A DNA stretch of 64,000 nucleotides from assembly GCA_006226375.1 (NCBI GenBank), contig SBHC01000026.1, forward strand, positions 54,953 through 118,952, read 5' to 3'. The position numbers and the translations under genes were made by a program. Under the pieces are notes generated by a model. That model was not told the DNA's origin, ran no database searches, and saw nothing but the letters and a program-made list of their open reading frames with translations. Position 1 is the stretch's first letter; each line of letters opens with the position of its first letter. This DNA comes from Deltaproteobacteria bacterium (GTDB taxonomy: Bacteria > Myxococcota_C > UBA6777). This document shows positions 10,001 through 17,900 of this stretch, in pieces.

Positions 10001-10625
10001 CAACAAAGGATGGAGGCTCGAAACCAAGGCCTTTCGTCGCGGAGGTCAAGTCGAGGGACCGATCAGCGCGGTCTATGCAACCCATCGCAGACATGCAGAA
10101 GTGTTCTATCGTGGCCCCAACAACCTCTTGCACTACTTCTTCCTCCACGGTGGACGTTGGCATCTCGACAAAACCACGTTCCGAAGATTCCCTGTCCATG
10201 GAGACCTCGCAGCACTTTACAACCCACTCCACCGCCATAGCGAAGTGTTCTACCGAGGCAGGGATGGATACCTCAACCGCTTCTTCTTCCACAGAGGTTG
10301 GCACCATGATAACCAAAGTTGGCGAAGCGCAGGCCGAGTGACCGGAGAAATCTCCGTTGTCTTCGACCCCAGTCGAAAGAACCCCTCAGGCTTTTTCCGC
10401 GGTGAAGACGGTTATCTCCGGTACTTCTTCTATGAAGGACGTGAAAGACGCTGGAAAGTAGATCGTATGTCCTTCCGCAAAGGAGGAAAGGTCGCAGGTT
10501 CAATTTCGGCCTCGTACTCATCCAAGCGCAGACATACAGAGGTCTTTTTTCGGGGCACAGACGGTAGCTACAGATACTTCCATGTTGGACCCAGAGGCTG
10601 GACGATGACAAAGCTTCGTAGGTAA
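7053..10625 (+). CDS. Secreted WSC-domain protein with C-terminal seven-repeat lectin-like beta-propeller
   Basis: A 1,190-residue protein. GGAGAG at 7043-7048 and a clean signal peptide (KRS, hydrophobic core, cleavage after SHA) decide the ATG at 7053. Residues 25-500 are charged, with a helical part. Residues about 505-585 are strikingly hydrophobic, Gly/Ala-rich segments (IIGVVVDAAII, GAGVAAVIAP). Two WSC domains with their regular Cys follow (about 655-740, starting YVGCF; about 745-825, starting LGCYAD), a putative carbohydrate-binding fold. Residues about 845-1190 hold seven ~47-residue repeats of the form EVFYRGxDGYLxYxFxxxGRWxxDxxxFRRGG..ISAVY. They resemble bacterial PLL/DUF346 or fucose-lectin propeller blades. 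Function is inferred: a secreted or surface glycan-binding protein, possibly membrane-inserting. Confidence 0.85.
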   Translation: MKRSLLLLCVGLLFVAPTLSHASQLQGDYVLDAAATRKHAQTLINKLPAQQRPLARKYLQTTQGNHQLWLRFHPNGNRLSFISQHQVRGRLIRSGVLQGSWSQTTTGYRLTFSTTQTLCTKARGNKQLKCRNLSKRGQQPFFFIKHVSSNDPTLRAFRAYTSQMNANRNRRSRVRRMSAGKTRPIQIRGLANKRKNIFTKGLAREVLAKLARTPGKLLNSSREAEQAKLNLLRAAAKPRSKTVKKNTQMAAAFGVGPYETPSFDELNRRMKIEHLLKIISGRAGGEVCFDQWFLHYKLLVCGERQVTGKARVWVKKAEAHLFFFQHHVKLYDVPPNGKEILGWLQHRLMEFNNTLQGVENELNKVREEAMRFYKSKEADVLREISTYINSILATPTFQFILAEALNKVGQPLAEKYARIIADKLIKNLSKTLSKAAGRAVVEAAKKTILNSDKVIKASKIDSLVSLTVGVGIQLAAPPINVFIKCAPYSGDAKFCCIQRAVAEELTMLVYNIATAIIGVVVDAAIITPVCTSLGASIAGAITGSTAGFGAGVAAVIAPVATKILSVSFNTLMTGLFIGGSYAWDAIANAATVKTHINKLTGIIMVELNKSFKKAGMDLRKLPCIACELAVKPGEQCKGLTSIKPSTPTQVATNAPGYVGCFKDEGKRDLPATVHGSKFNPATCTQACAKHGYSYAGLQFYGRCYCGNTFGQRGAAPEDQCSYKCESDKGHLCGGSWRNSVYLTAPVLGCYADKANRDLGRQVLSRGALPNTCVQRCRSMGYRYAGLQHTGKCFCGNSYGKHGKRPLAECNLRCTAKIHLRCGGLWRSLIFDTRQNRLPTPGLLRIGEDAARHGDQGSSLYALQRKHTESFYVGPDGYLHYVFSHRGRWMLDKNTFRRGGKATGAVSAVFAPHRNHAEVFYVGPDRHLHYYFIHRGRWMLDKNTFRRGGPISGSVSAVYAPHRKHSEVFVRGPRGYLQHYYLVPNKGWRLETKAFRRGGQVEGPISAVYATHRRHAEVFYRGPNNLLHYFFLHGGRWHLDKTTFRRFPVHGDLAALYNPLHRHSEVFYRGRDGYLNRFFFHRGWHHDNQSWRSAGRVTGEISVVFDPSRKNPSGFFRGEDGYLRYFFYEGRERRWKVDRMSFRKGGKVAGSISASYSSKRRHTEVFFRGTDGSYRYFHVGPRGWTMTKLRR

Positions 10626-10833
10626 CGATGAAGCCTCTTCCTCATTCCCTACAGCAAGACACACGGGTGAAACCAAGACGCCTGGCTGCGAGTAGCACAA
10701 CCCTAGAGCGTGATGTCACCGGCCTTCCCCACCACCATTCCTCCTCGTTCACTTGTTCGTTCCCACTACGACGCAACCAGAGTAGCTCCTGACTTGAAGC
10801 GAACATCACCGAGAAGGCCGATGAACAAACCCA

Positions 10834-13830
10834 TTATGCGTTGGCATCGTTGAGATAGTCAGTCCCTGTGTACGAAGAATAATTCGATATAGCACCCGGA
10901 GCCAGGTCATTTTCGACAAGCCAGTTGGCGAGACCATTGATGGACCGACCTATGTTAAAGCCATCCATGAAGATTTCATTCGGGTCTCCCAGCTGAAAGA
11001 CACCTTCGTCGTTGGGGTCCACGCCGTGAGCGTGGGTAACAATCTTCTTCACATCACCAGAGGACAAGGAGCCAAGGTAGTCATAAAACTCTGGACCCGA
11101 CATCCCAAACCTTGAGGCCAACTGGGCCAGGACAGGTCCAGCGCTTCGGCCTTTGTTGTCGTGATTGGAGAGTTGCTTGGCGATGTCTGGATCGATACCG
11201 GCATCGATCAAGAATTGTTCTGTGGGGCCTTCGTACTTGTTGGACTCCGAAACATTCTTGTAGTGGTTGAGTCCCAGACCAGTCACAAGCAAGCCAGCCG
11301 CAACAAGCTGTCCACCAGGAATGCTCCCAACAACTCCTGCCGCCGACAAAGCGCTCCAGGCTCCTACGGCAGCGCCAGCTGCGGACACACCATGGATGGA
11401 AGCGTTCAGGTAATTGCCATCTTTGAGGTCACTGATGGCTTGTGCCCCTTCAAAGATCCCCGTCACACCGTTCACAAAGACCCCAACCGCTGGCAGCTTG
11501 CCCACATGTTTGAGGTTCGCGAGTCCTCCCACATCATCAATCTTGGTGCCCAACCAAGCAGCCTTCGATGCGGCGCTCAGGCGACCGGCATGATCTGCAA
11601 TTTTCAGCGCAGCAGAAGCACCGTCGGCCCCTAGGTCAAGAACGTCAACCAGCAATTGGGAGCGCTCCAGGGCGTCACCTGTTCTCCAATCCTCGCCAAG
11701 ATTGTCCAACGTCTGACCCGTTTTGAACAAGACATTGGCGCTGTCAAAAGCAAGAGAGTGGACCTTGAATCGGTTTTTCAGAGCGTCACGAAATGCCGGT
11801 GAGATGTTGGCAAAGGTCTTACCGTCGTTCAACACATCCAGCAGACGTTCGGCAAATTGTTCGACTTTGCCCGGCTCGCCACTTCGGAACAAATCATCAA
11901 AGGTGTCCCGAAGTTCAGCAGTCTCGGGACTTTCGGGGTCAAGAACCTTCAGATTTTCAAGCTGATTAAGCAAACCATCATGAGCAGAAGTCGTCTGTTG
12001 CCCTGTCCCCTGGGTGCCGCCGGCGAGAAGGGTCGAGCTTGCGCTCTCCGTCAAAGCTACGGACAATTCGCCACGAAAAGCATCAGGGTCTTTGGTACGT
12101 TCGGCAACATCGTTGATGTGGTCAAGAGCGGTAGATTGTCCCTGGCCGCTTCGCTCCAGCATTGCACCAATGACCGCGCTTCCAGACGAAGAGTTCGCCA
12201 GATTGGGAATCTCTTGAGCGACGGCCGCTCCAACAATTTGCAGTCGGTCAGCATCAGAACCATAGAAGTTGTACTCACCATGTTCTGCAATCGCGCTGTC
12301 TTGGTCAAACACAGGACCCAGTCCTGGAACGGTAGAGGCCAACAACGCAGCCTTCTTTTCCAGGTCATCAAAGTCTTTCTGGTTCCGCCCTCTCTCCGCA
12401 TCGATGGCTTGTTGAAGTTTGTCTTCTGGGAGTAACTCTCCCTGTGTACCGACCAGATGAGCGAGCTGTTCGTTGTGTTTGTCTACCTTTTCTTGTGCGG
12501 CCTGAAAGTCTTCCGTAAGTTCACCCACGCTGTGGGTAACAGCCTTGGAAACGTCGTGGGCTCCGTCTGTTTTGCCAACGTTGTACAATTCGTTGGCGAG
12601 CTGTACGGCAAACGTGGTGCCTTTGCCTTCAAGAATCGAGGCTTCAATCCCATCGTCCAGCTTTTTCAGGTTTCCATCGGGCCAGTTCGCTGCGATTCCC
12701 TTGGCCAAGATAGCAGTGTTGTCGGGTCCCAGCGCTTCACCGACTTCAGAGAGTGTGCCGATGACGCGTTTGGCTTCATCAGTGTCTTTGGCTTCATTGA
12801 GAGATGCACCAAGCTTCTCGATGGAAGATTCGGACTGTTCCAGAACTTTTTGTTGGTAAACGGGGTCAAGTCCCTCTTGCCCAATAGTGTCTTGGAGGGC
12901 TTGAGCCCCTTGCTCTGGACCTTTAGCGACAGCCGAGCGAATCCGCTGCGCGTCGAGTCGTACCATCTCACCTTGTGAAATGTGGGAGGGAGATCCCAAG
13001 AGGGTAGCTTGCGTGTCTCGTGGCAATCGAGCAATTTGTTCGGAGACTTCGCGCGGAGACCCACTTGCATCGAGAGTCGTTGCCGCAGGATATGGAAGGG
13101 GTTTGTCATCATCGATGGCTTCCTGGTTGGCTTCTTGCTGAGAGACCACAAGGTTTTGTGCCCTCTCCTCCACAACCTGTTCGGCTTCCCTAATTTGCTG
13201 TTGGTATACAGAAGAATCACCAGGAGCATGTTGAAGTACAGCTTCTGCATGTCTTAAGTCAGTCTGCGCCTCTTCCAATGCAGCATGATGTTCTTCGACA
13301 GTCGCAGGCTCCTTGTTCTCCGAAACGCTCACATCCTCACCCGGTGTTGTCTGTACACCAGACCGTGGGCGAGCAGAGTTTGTCACCGATTGCGCGGAGC
13401 GGTTCAAGATTTCCGGCGTCACTCCAACATCGCCCAAAGGTCGAAAGGAAGACAAAGTTGAGAGCCCTGGTTTCTGCGTCGGTGAATCGAAAGATGGGGG
13501 AGTCGCAGTTCCTTTGCCCGTTGTTGCTGCGGAAACCGTCTTTGGAGGAGTGCTTACAACGGCCTGATGGAGCTTTCGGGACAACATCAAAGATTGGGTC
13601 GAACGATGGGACGGCAGCTCTTGTTTTTCAGCCCGCTGAGCTAGCAGATCTTTCTTCGCCTGGATGGCTTTTTGGCTAGCGATGGAATGGGCATCTTCCT
13701 TTGCAGTAAGCCCCGGCGACTTCTGCAAGGAACTCTTTTTCTTGGACTTCTTCGACGATGTGTCTTGAGCCGAAGAAAGAGAACTCGGACTTTGAATTCT
13801 GCGGGTACTTCCGAGCTTTGAAACACTCAT
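10834..13830 (-). CDS. Large unrecognised protein with hydrophobic C-terminal segment (effector-like composition)
   Basis: A 998-residue protein I do not recognise. The ATG at 13830 follows AGAGG with good spacing and is preferred over an earlier start at 13866. Residues 1-150 are Ser/Lys/Thr-rich and look disordered. About 180-250 is a Glu/Gln-rich coiled-coil-like stretch. The middle is helical, acidic and repetitive in flavour. Residues about 810-855 form the only strongly hydrophobic region, Gly/Ala-rich (SAAGAAVGAWSALSAAGVVG..). The last 130 residues are polar and acidic. There is no signal peptide and no cysteine-rich region. A helical body with one glycine-zipper-like hydrophobic block occurs in translocated effectors and pore-formers, but that is only resemblance. 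It converges on the WSC gene, 208 bp apart. It appears monocistronic. Confidence 0.8.
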   Translation of the reverse strand: MSVSKLGSTRRIQSPSSLSSAQDTSSKKSKKKSSLQKSPGLTAKEDAHSIASQKAIQAKKDLLAQRAEKQELPSHRSTQSLMLSRKLHQAVVSTPPKTVSAATTGKGTATPPSFDSPTQKPGLSTLSSFRPLGDVGVTPEILNRSAQSVTNSARPRSGVQTTPGEDVSVSENKEPATVEEHHAALEEAQTDLRHAEAVLQHAPGDSSVYQQQIREAEQVVEERAQNLVVSQQEANQEAIDDDKPLPYPAATTLDASGSPREVSEQIARLPRDTQATLLGSPSHISQGEMVRLDAQRIRSAVAKGPEQGAQALQDTIGQEGLDPVYQQKVLEQSESSIEKLGASLNEAKDTDEAKRVIGTLSEVGEALGPDNTAILAKGIAANWPDGNLKKLDDGIEASILEGKGTTFAVQLANELYNVGKTDGAHDVSKAVTHSVGELTEDFQAAQEKVDKHNEQLAHLVGTQGELLPEDKLQQAIDAERGRNQKDFDDLEKKAALLASTVPGLGPVFDQDSAIAEHGEYNFYGSDADRLQIVGAAVAQEIPNLANSSSGSAVIGAMLERSGQGQSTALDHINDVAERTKDPDAFRGELSVALTESASSTLLAGGTQGTGQQTTSAHDGLLNQLENLKVLDPESPETAELRDTFDDLFRSGEPGKVEQFAERLLDVLNDGKTFANISPAFRDALKNRFKVHSLAFDSANVLFKTGQTLDNLGEDWRTGDALERSQLLVDVLDLGADGASAALKIADHAGRLSAASKAAWLGTKIDDVGGLANLKHVGKLPAVGVFVNGVTGIFEGAQAISDLKDGNYLNASIHGVSAAGAAVGAWSALSAAGVVGSIPGGQLVAAGLLVTGLGLNHYKNVSESNKYEGPTEQFLIDAGIDPDIAKQLSNHDNKGRSAGPVLAQLASRFGMSGPEFYDYLGSLSSGDVKKIVTHAHGVDPNDEGVFQLGDPNEIFMDGFNIGRSINGLANWLVENDLAPGAISNYSSYTGTDYLNDANA

Positions 13831-14059
13831 ATTGGCCTCTAGCATCCATCGCCACAATGACAACATCGAAGAACTGTTTTCTTCCGAGAAAAAGGTATGT
13901 TAACAGCCAATCCCCACAGGGTCAAGGGCGGTATAGTGTTATAGGGTGAGGTTGATAGCAGTTGGTTTGTTAGGAGTCCGTAGGTTGCACAGATTGAGCA
14001 GGAGGGAGTCCGTCTAGCCTCTTCATTTTCAGCTAGAAACCTCCATCATTTTAACTTGT

Positions 14060-15784
14060 TCATTGGGTATTCCGGGATGGAGGCAACTTCGGTTTTTCCT
14101 TTCGGCCAAAGACAAAAACAGGCTTCCAGGCAACCAGAGGTTTGTAACACCTGGCCAGCTGGAACCGAACCGAACGCTGAACTGGGAACCCCCAAACGAC
14201 AATGTTATCTACTAACTTGCTTAGACCACAAAGTTGAAGAGTTTGAGGCCTCCCAATCAAAGATGGAATCCAAAATTTTTGGGAAGGAGGAACGCCCATT
14301 TTGGAGCGAATGTTCTGGAGAAATGCCTTGCGAAACGAGACAGGAAAGTAATCCAACTCAGCTTCGTAGTTTGCGAGATTGATGGCCCCTTTGTCCATAC
14401 AGGCATAACTGATAGCATGAAGATGAGTGTGAACGCGATAGCTTCGATCCACTTGAACTTTTCCAGTGGGAAGTCCTTTGGCCTTAACACCCGAGCGGTA
14501 ATGAAGCGGAAGATAGACACCTTTGGGTTTTACATTGCGGGTGACCCGAACATAGTGTTCCAGGTCCTGACTTAGTTTGGAACAAAGGTAGGTAAAATGA
14601 GCAAAGTTCCCCACCAAAACAACAACGAGAACACCTCGAAACACCTGCCCCATCCAATTGGCGGGCAAACGCAAACAAGCCAGAAGACACAACCAACCCA
14701 AAAGTGAAAATCGGCTGTTCAACCACAACGCAGAACCCAAAGAACGCGGAGCCACCAAATAGCCCAAGAAAAGTCCCAATGCGAGAAGAACAATAGGCCA
14801 CCGAAGTGATATGGCTCCTTCTTCAGGAGAAGCTTCCTTGGATTCTGTACACCCCTTCGACCGTCGCGACAATACAAGGGTAAGGATGCAGCCCACAATG
14901 ATTAAAGCACCGACACCGTACGAAAAAAAGGTTTGGTAGGGGTGAAGAGAAACAAGGGGATAGAACAGGATCAATCTGACACGTTCAAGGAGCGCACCCC
15001 AAGTAAACCAACCCGCCGAAGTCGAAGAAGATAGCTCTGAATGTGGCAAGTAAAAGCCAAGCCAGCCAACAGCAGGAAGAAGCCACAACCACGTTCGCAG
15101 AAGCAGCTTTCGCTCTCGAAAGAAGCAGAGAACGGACAAACCTGCAAGAGCGCCCAACAACAAAACAAACGGCAAGAGATGGGTGAAGTAAAGACAACCC
15201 AAACCTAGATGTAGCCACAGATAATGAGTCCACCTCATCAGGTTTCGATGCTTCCACCAAAATCCAAGCAGACCAAAAAACATGGCCACGCCAAAAGAGA
15301 AATTCCAAAACCCCATCTGAAAATAGAAATGGTACACAAAGAAGAAGCTCAAAAGAACTGAGTCATACGGGAAACGGTCAGGCTGAACGGCTCGAAAGAA
15401 GTACGCCATGCATCCCAAAAAGAAGAGAACATAGAAGCTGAGAAAGATCTTCTCAGCAGCGAAAGGAGACACCACTTTCATCAACAAAGCCAAGACAGCT
15501 TGCGAAAACCAGTTTGGTAGAGCCTGCCATTGGATTTGAAAGTACTGGGAGTACACAAAATTGGGGTTCCAATACTCCGCTAGAATGTGAGCATTGTATA
15601 GATGGCTGGGTCCGTCTTGTGTTGGGAAATAGGGGAACAACCAAATGGGCAAAAGGGCGAGTATCACAAGAACAACAGCCGCCCAACCCCAAGCCTTAAC
15701 TCTATGTTGTGACAATGGAACTCTCTCTCTACCACAGGAACGTATCTTCCACTTAATTTTCAAGGCGTAACGGTAGCATTCCAC
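14060..15784 (-). CDS. Polytopic membrane protein, probable GT-C-fold glycosyltransferase
   Basis: 574 residues with about eleven or twelve hydrophobic helices and a soluble C-terminal part of about 150 residues. The first helix is followed by FPTQDGPSHLYNA, an acidic first periplasmic loop where GT-C transferases keep the catalytic Asp. The motif is suggestive, not diagnostic. The C-terminal region (KPKGVYLPLHYRSG, HAISYACMDKGAINL) looks extracytoplasmic. The GTG at 15784 is the longest start. A TTG about 24 codons in, after a purine-rich stretch, is an alternative. It follows another GT-C-like gene by 79 bp on the same strand, suggesting co-transcription and related substrates. I cannot assign a family number. 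Confidence 0.7.
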   Translation of the reverse strand: MECYRYALKIKWKIRSCGRERVPLSQHRVKAWGWAAVVLVILALLPIWLFPYFPTQDGPSHLYNAHILAEYWNPNFVYSQYFQIQWQALPNWFSQAVLALLMKVVSPFAAEKIFLSFYVLFFLGCMAYFFRAVQPDRFPYDSVLLSFFFVYHFYFQMGFWNFSFGVAMFFGLLGFWWKHRNLMRWTHYLWLHLGLGCLYFTHLLPFVLLLGALAGLSVLCFFRERKLLLRTWLWLLPAVGWLGFYLPHSELSSSTSAGWFTWGALLERVRLILFYPLVSLHPYQTFFSYGVGALIIVGCILTLVLSRRSKGCTESKEASPEEGAISLRWPIVLLALGLFLGYLVAPRSLGSALWLNSRFSLLGWLCLLACLRLPANWMGQVFRGVLVVVLVGNFAHFTYLCSKLSQDLEHYVRVTRNVKPKGVYLPLHYRSGVKAKGLPTGKVQVDRSYRVHTHLHAISYACMDKGAINLANYEAELDYFPVSFRKAFLQNIRSKMGVPPSQKFWIPSLIGRPQTLQLCGLSKLVDNIVVWGFPVQRSVRFQLARCYKPLVAWKPVFVFGRKEKPKLPPSRNTQ

Positions 15785-15863
15785 CCCAACGCCGTCAAGA
15801 TTGAGAGAAGTCCCCCAACAAGGCCGTCCTATCGCCAGATTGGCAGTTCAAAGGGAGCGAGAG

Positions 15864-17798
15864 TTAACGTCTTTGGGGAGAACGTCGTGTCGAGGGCGCC
15901 TGAAGTTTGGGAAGGGGAAGATTGTAAGGATACTTAAATCTCTTTCTCCAATACATATATTGCCGATAGAAATGGACCTTGAGGCGAGCGTCAAAGTGAG
16001 TCTTGCGGTTGTAAACAAAGACAGTCCTGACATCTCCAGAGGTAAGATTGCAACGAAAGGTTGCCGAAGGTGGCCCAAAGAAACGACGTACTTTTTGCGC
16101 TGATACATTCCTTGAGTTCACTGCAACACGCTTGATCGCTTGCGCAGCGCTCAAGCCCTTTTGCTTCCAATGATTCAATTGACCTTGAATGGCCTTAACG
16201 AGCTTTGGGTTGTCTTGCGCTCGGAGGTACCGGCGAAACTCATCGTGAATCTCCATGTACCCAGGAATGATAAAGTTAAAGAAGGGTGTTCCCAGCTTGG
16301 AAGTCCCCTGCCAATAGTAGGATACGTTGTTGTTCCAATGGTAGAAGTTCAACGTTTTGGGGTTGATTTGATAGACCCGCAACGCATCACGCGTCATCAT
16401 TTGAATAGGACGGGCGGTCCAATACTCGGCAAGACCGTAAGCGAGGTTGTATTTTTCTTTGTTCCGCATCAAACAATCTGCCAACGATTGAGCATCACCG
16501 GCCTTGGGCGACATCGCGAGCATCTCGTTCCAAGACACCTTCGCTTGCTTGAGTTGGGGCAAAGCGAGAAGAAAGACCACGATACAGACCCCAGAAACCA
16601 CCGGAATAGCCCAAGGAACCCAACGAGGATGTAGAAGTGCCCTCTTGGTTTCCAACCGATAAGCAACATCAAACAGAAAAGCCAGGCAGAGATAAAAAGG
16701 AATGTAGGTGTAATACCGGCTGATGTTCCCTTTGGAAAGAAGCAAGTTAAACGCGAGAATACACAGCGTAGCCCCAACAGCAAGTCCAAGCATGTAACCA
16801 TGCGACCAATACACCAAAGGCTTGGGTTCGTCCGAGGTAAGGCTACGCAGCCATTGCACCATTCGAACAAACAGATAAGCAAACAACATCACTTGAACGA
16901 GCAGGAATAGGACAAGCAGGAAGCTACCTCCCAAGCTCGTGACGACCAAGTTCGCAAAGTTACGAAATGTGACGCTAAGATCCTTGACACCTTTGGGAGT
17001 GTAAGCCTGCCAAAGGTGGAACTGAGGCAAGGTGCTTTTGTACAGCACAAGGTACCCGAAAGCTGATGCTCCAAGCCCTGCAAGCGTTGCAGCGATCATC
17101 CTCTTCGAGTGCGAAGCTTTGAACCACCAGGACAATGCGGTGAGAACCATCCATGTACCAAGAACGGGAGCGACAACGAAGGCTGCAAATTTAGCAGTAC
17201 CTGTTAAACCGACACAAAGAATCGCAACCACCCAAAGGTAGTCATACCATCGATGTTTCTGAACCAACAAGAACAATCGGGCGATAAGAAAATTTGCCAG
17301 AGAAAGATAAAGAAAGCGCCGTAGGTTGTTCGCGTTCGTGAAGATCACGTAGGTCGTACAAAGCAAATAATAGCTCCAACACAACAGCACCGTTGCACCC
17401 ATAGCTATGGCTTGGGCAATCCAGCGCTGTGGATTCAGGACCACTCGCAGAACGTACCGCGTGGACGCATAGAGAAAAAGACCATTCACCCATGCGATCA
17501 AAAAACTTGTGAGAGGTATATTTTCTCGTGAGAGAAAGAAGAGTAGATAGTCAGAAACGACCACAAGTTCAAACCCACGCCCAGGAGGCTGGACCCAGTT
17601 TTGAAAAGGAAATCCGTGGTGAAACCAATCCTTGTAAAGGATCAAATACTCCAGGCCATCTCCATCAAGAGAACCATTCGCAAAAAAGAAAGGGAGCGCA
17701 GCCGCTGCCAAGGCCAGAACCAACAGTGCCTCACTCCCCAACCAACGCGACCAGGGCGAAGAAGAAGTGGAGTTGTTGGGTTGTTCCTGAAGAGCCAT
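15864..17798 (-). CDS. Polytopic membrane protein, probable GT-C-fold glycosyltransferase
   Basis: 644 residues. It has an N-terminal membrane anchor, then NGSLDGDGLEYLILYKDW, an acid-rich first outer loop with Asp/Glu residues placed as in GT-C enzymes. Around ten more helices follow up to residue ~440, then a soluble domain of about 200 residues containing WTARPIQMMTRDALRVYQINPKTL, which is probably periplasmic. The start is an ATG preceded by AGGACAAGGT. No close family comes to mind. The topology resembles ArnT/PMT-like or DUF-type mannosyltransferases that act on undecaprenyl-linked sugars. It lies between the nucleotidase-barrel gene and the next GT-C-like gene, all in one orientation, so a three-gene envelope operon is plausible. 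Confidence 0.72.
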   Translation of the reverse strand: MALQEQPNNSTSSSPWSRWLGSEALLVLALAAAALPFFFANGSLDGDGLEYLILYKDWFHHGFPFQNWVQPPGRGFELVVVSDYLLFFLSRENIPLTSFLIAWVNGLFLYASTRYVLRVVLNPQRWIAQAIAMGATVLLCWSYYLLCTTYVIFTNANNLRRFLYLSLANFLIARLFLLVQKHRWYDYLWVVAILCVGLTGTAKFAAFVVAPVLGTWMVLTALSWWFKASHSKRMIAATLAGLGASAFGYLVLYKSTLPQFHLWQAYTPKGVKDLSVTFRNFANLVVTSLGGSFLLVLFLLVQVMLFAYLFVRMVQWLRSLTSDEPKPLVYWSHGYMLGLAVGATLCILAFNLLLSKGNISRYYTYIPFYLCLAFLFDVAYRLETKRALLHPRWVPWAIPVVSGVCIVVFLLALPQLKQAKVSWNEMLAMSPKAGDAQSLADCLMRNKEKYNLAYGLAEYWTARPIQMMTRDALRVYQINPKTLNFYHWNNNVSYYWQGTSKLGTPFFNFIIPGYMEIHDEFRRYLRAQDNPKLVKAIQGQLNHWKQKGLSAAQAIKRVAVNSRNVSAQKVRRFFGPPSATFRCNLTSGDVRTVFVYNRKTHFDARLKVHFYRQYMYWRKRFKYPYNLPLPKLQAPSTRRSPQRR

Positions 17799-17900
17799 AC
17801 CTTGTCCTGTTCGGAGAAGCCGTTTTGGGGAGAAGTGAATGGCTCAAAAGTACCAGATGCTCCCGTGCTTGTCGAGATTGCCAGAGAGCGTTTCAACAGA

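Noticed and set aside
10626..10833. Inverted repeat CGGCCTTC .. GAAGGCCG as a terminator between convergent genes
   Set aside because: The arms are only 8 bp and about 80-90 bp apart, with no T-run. Probably chance.
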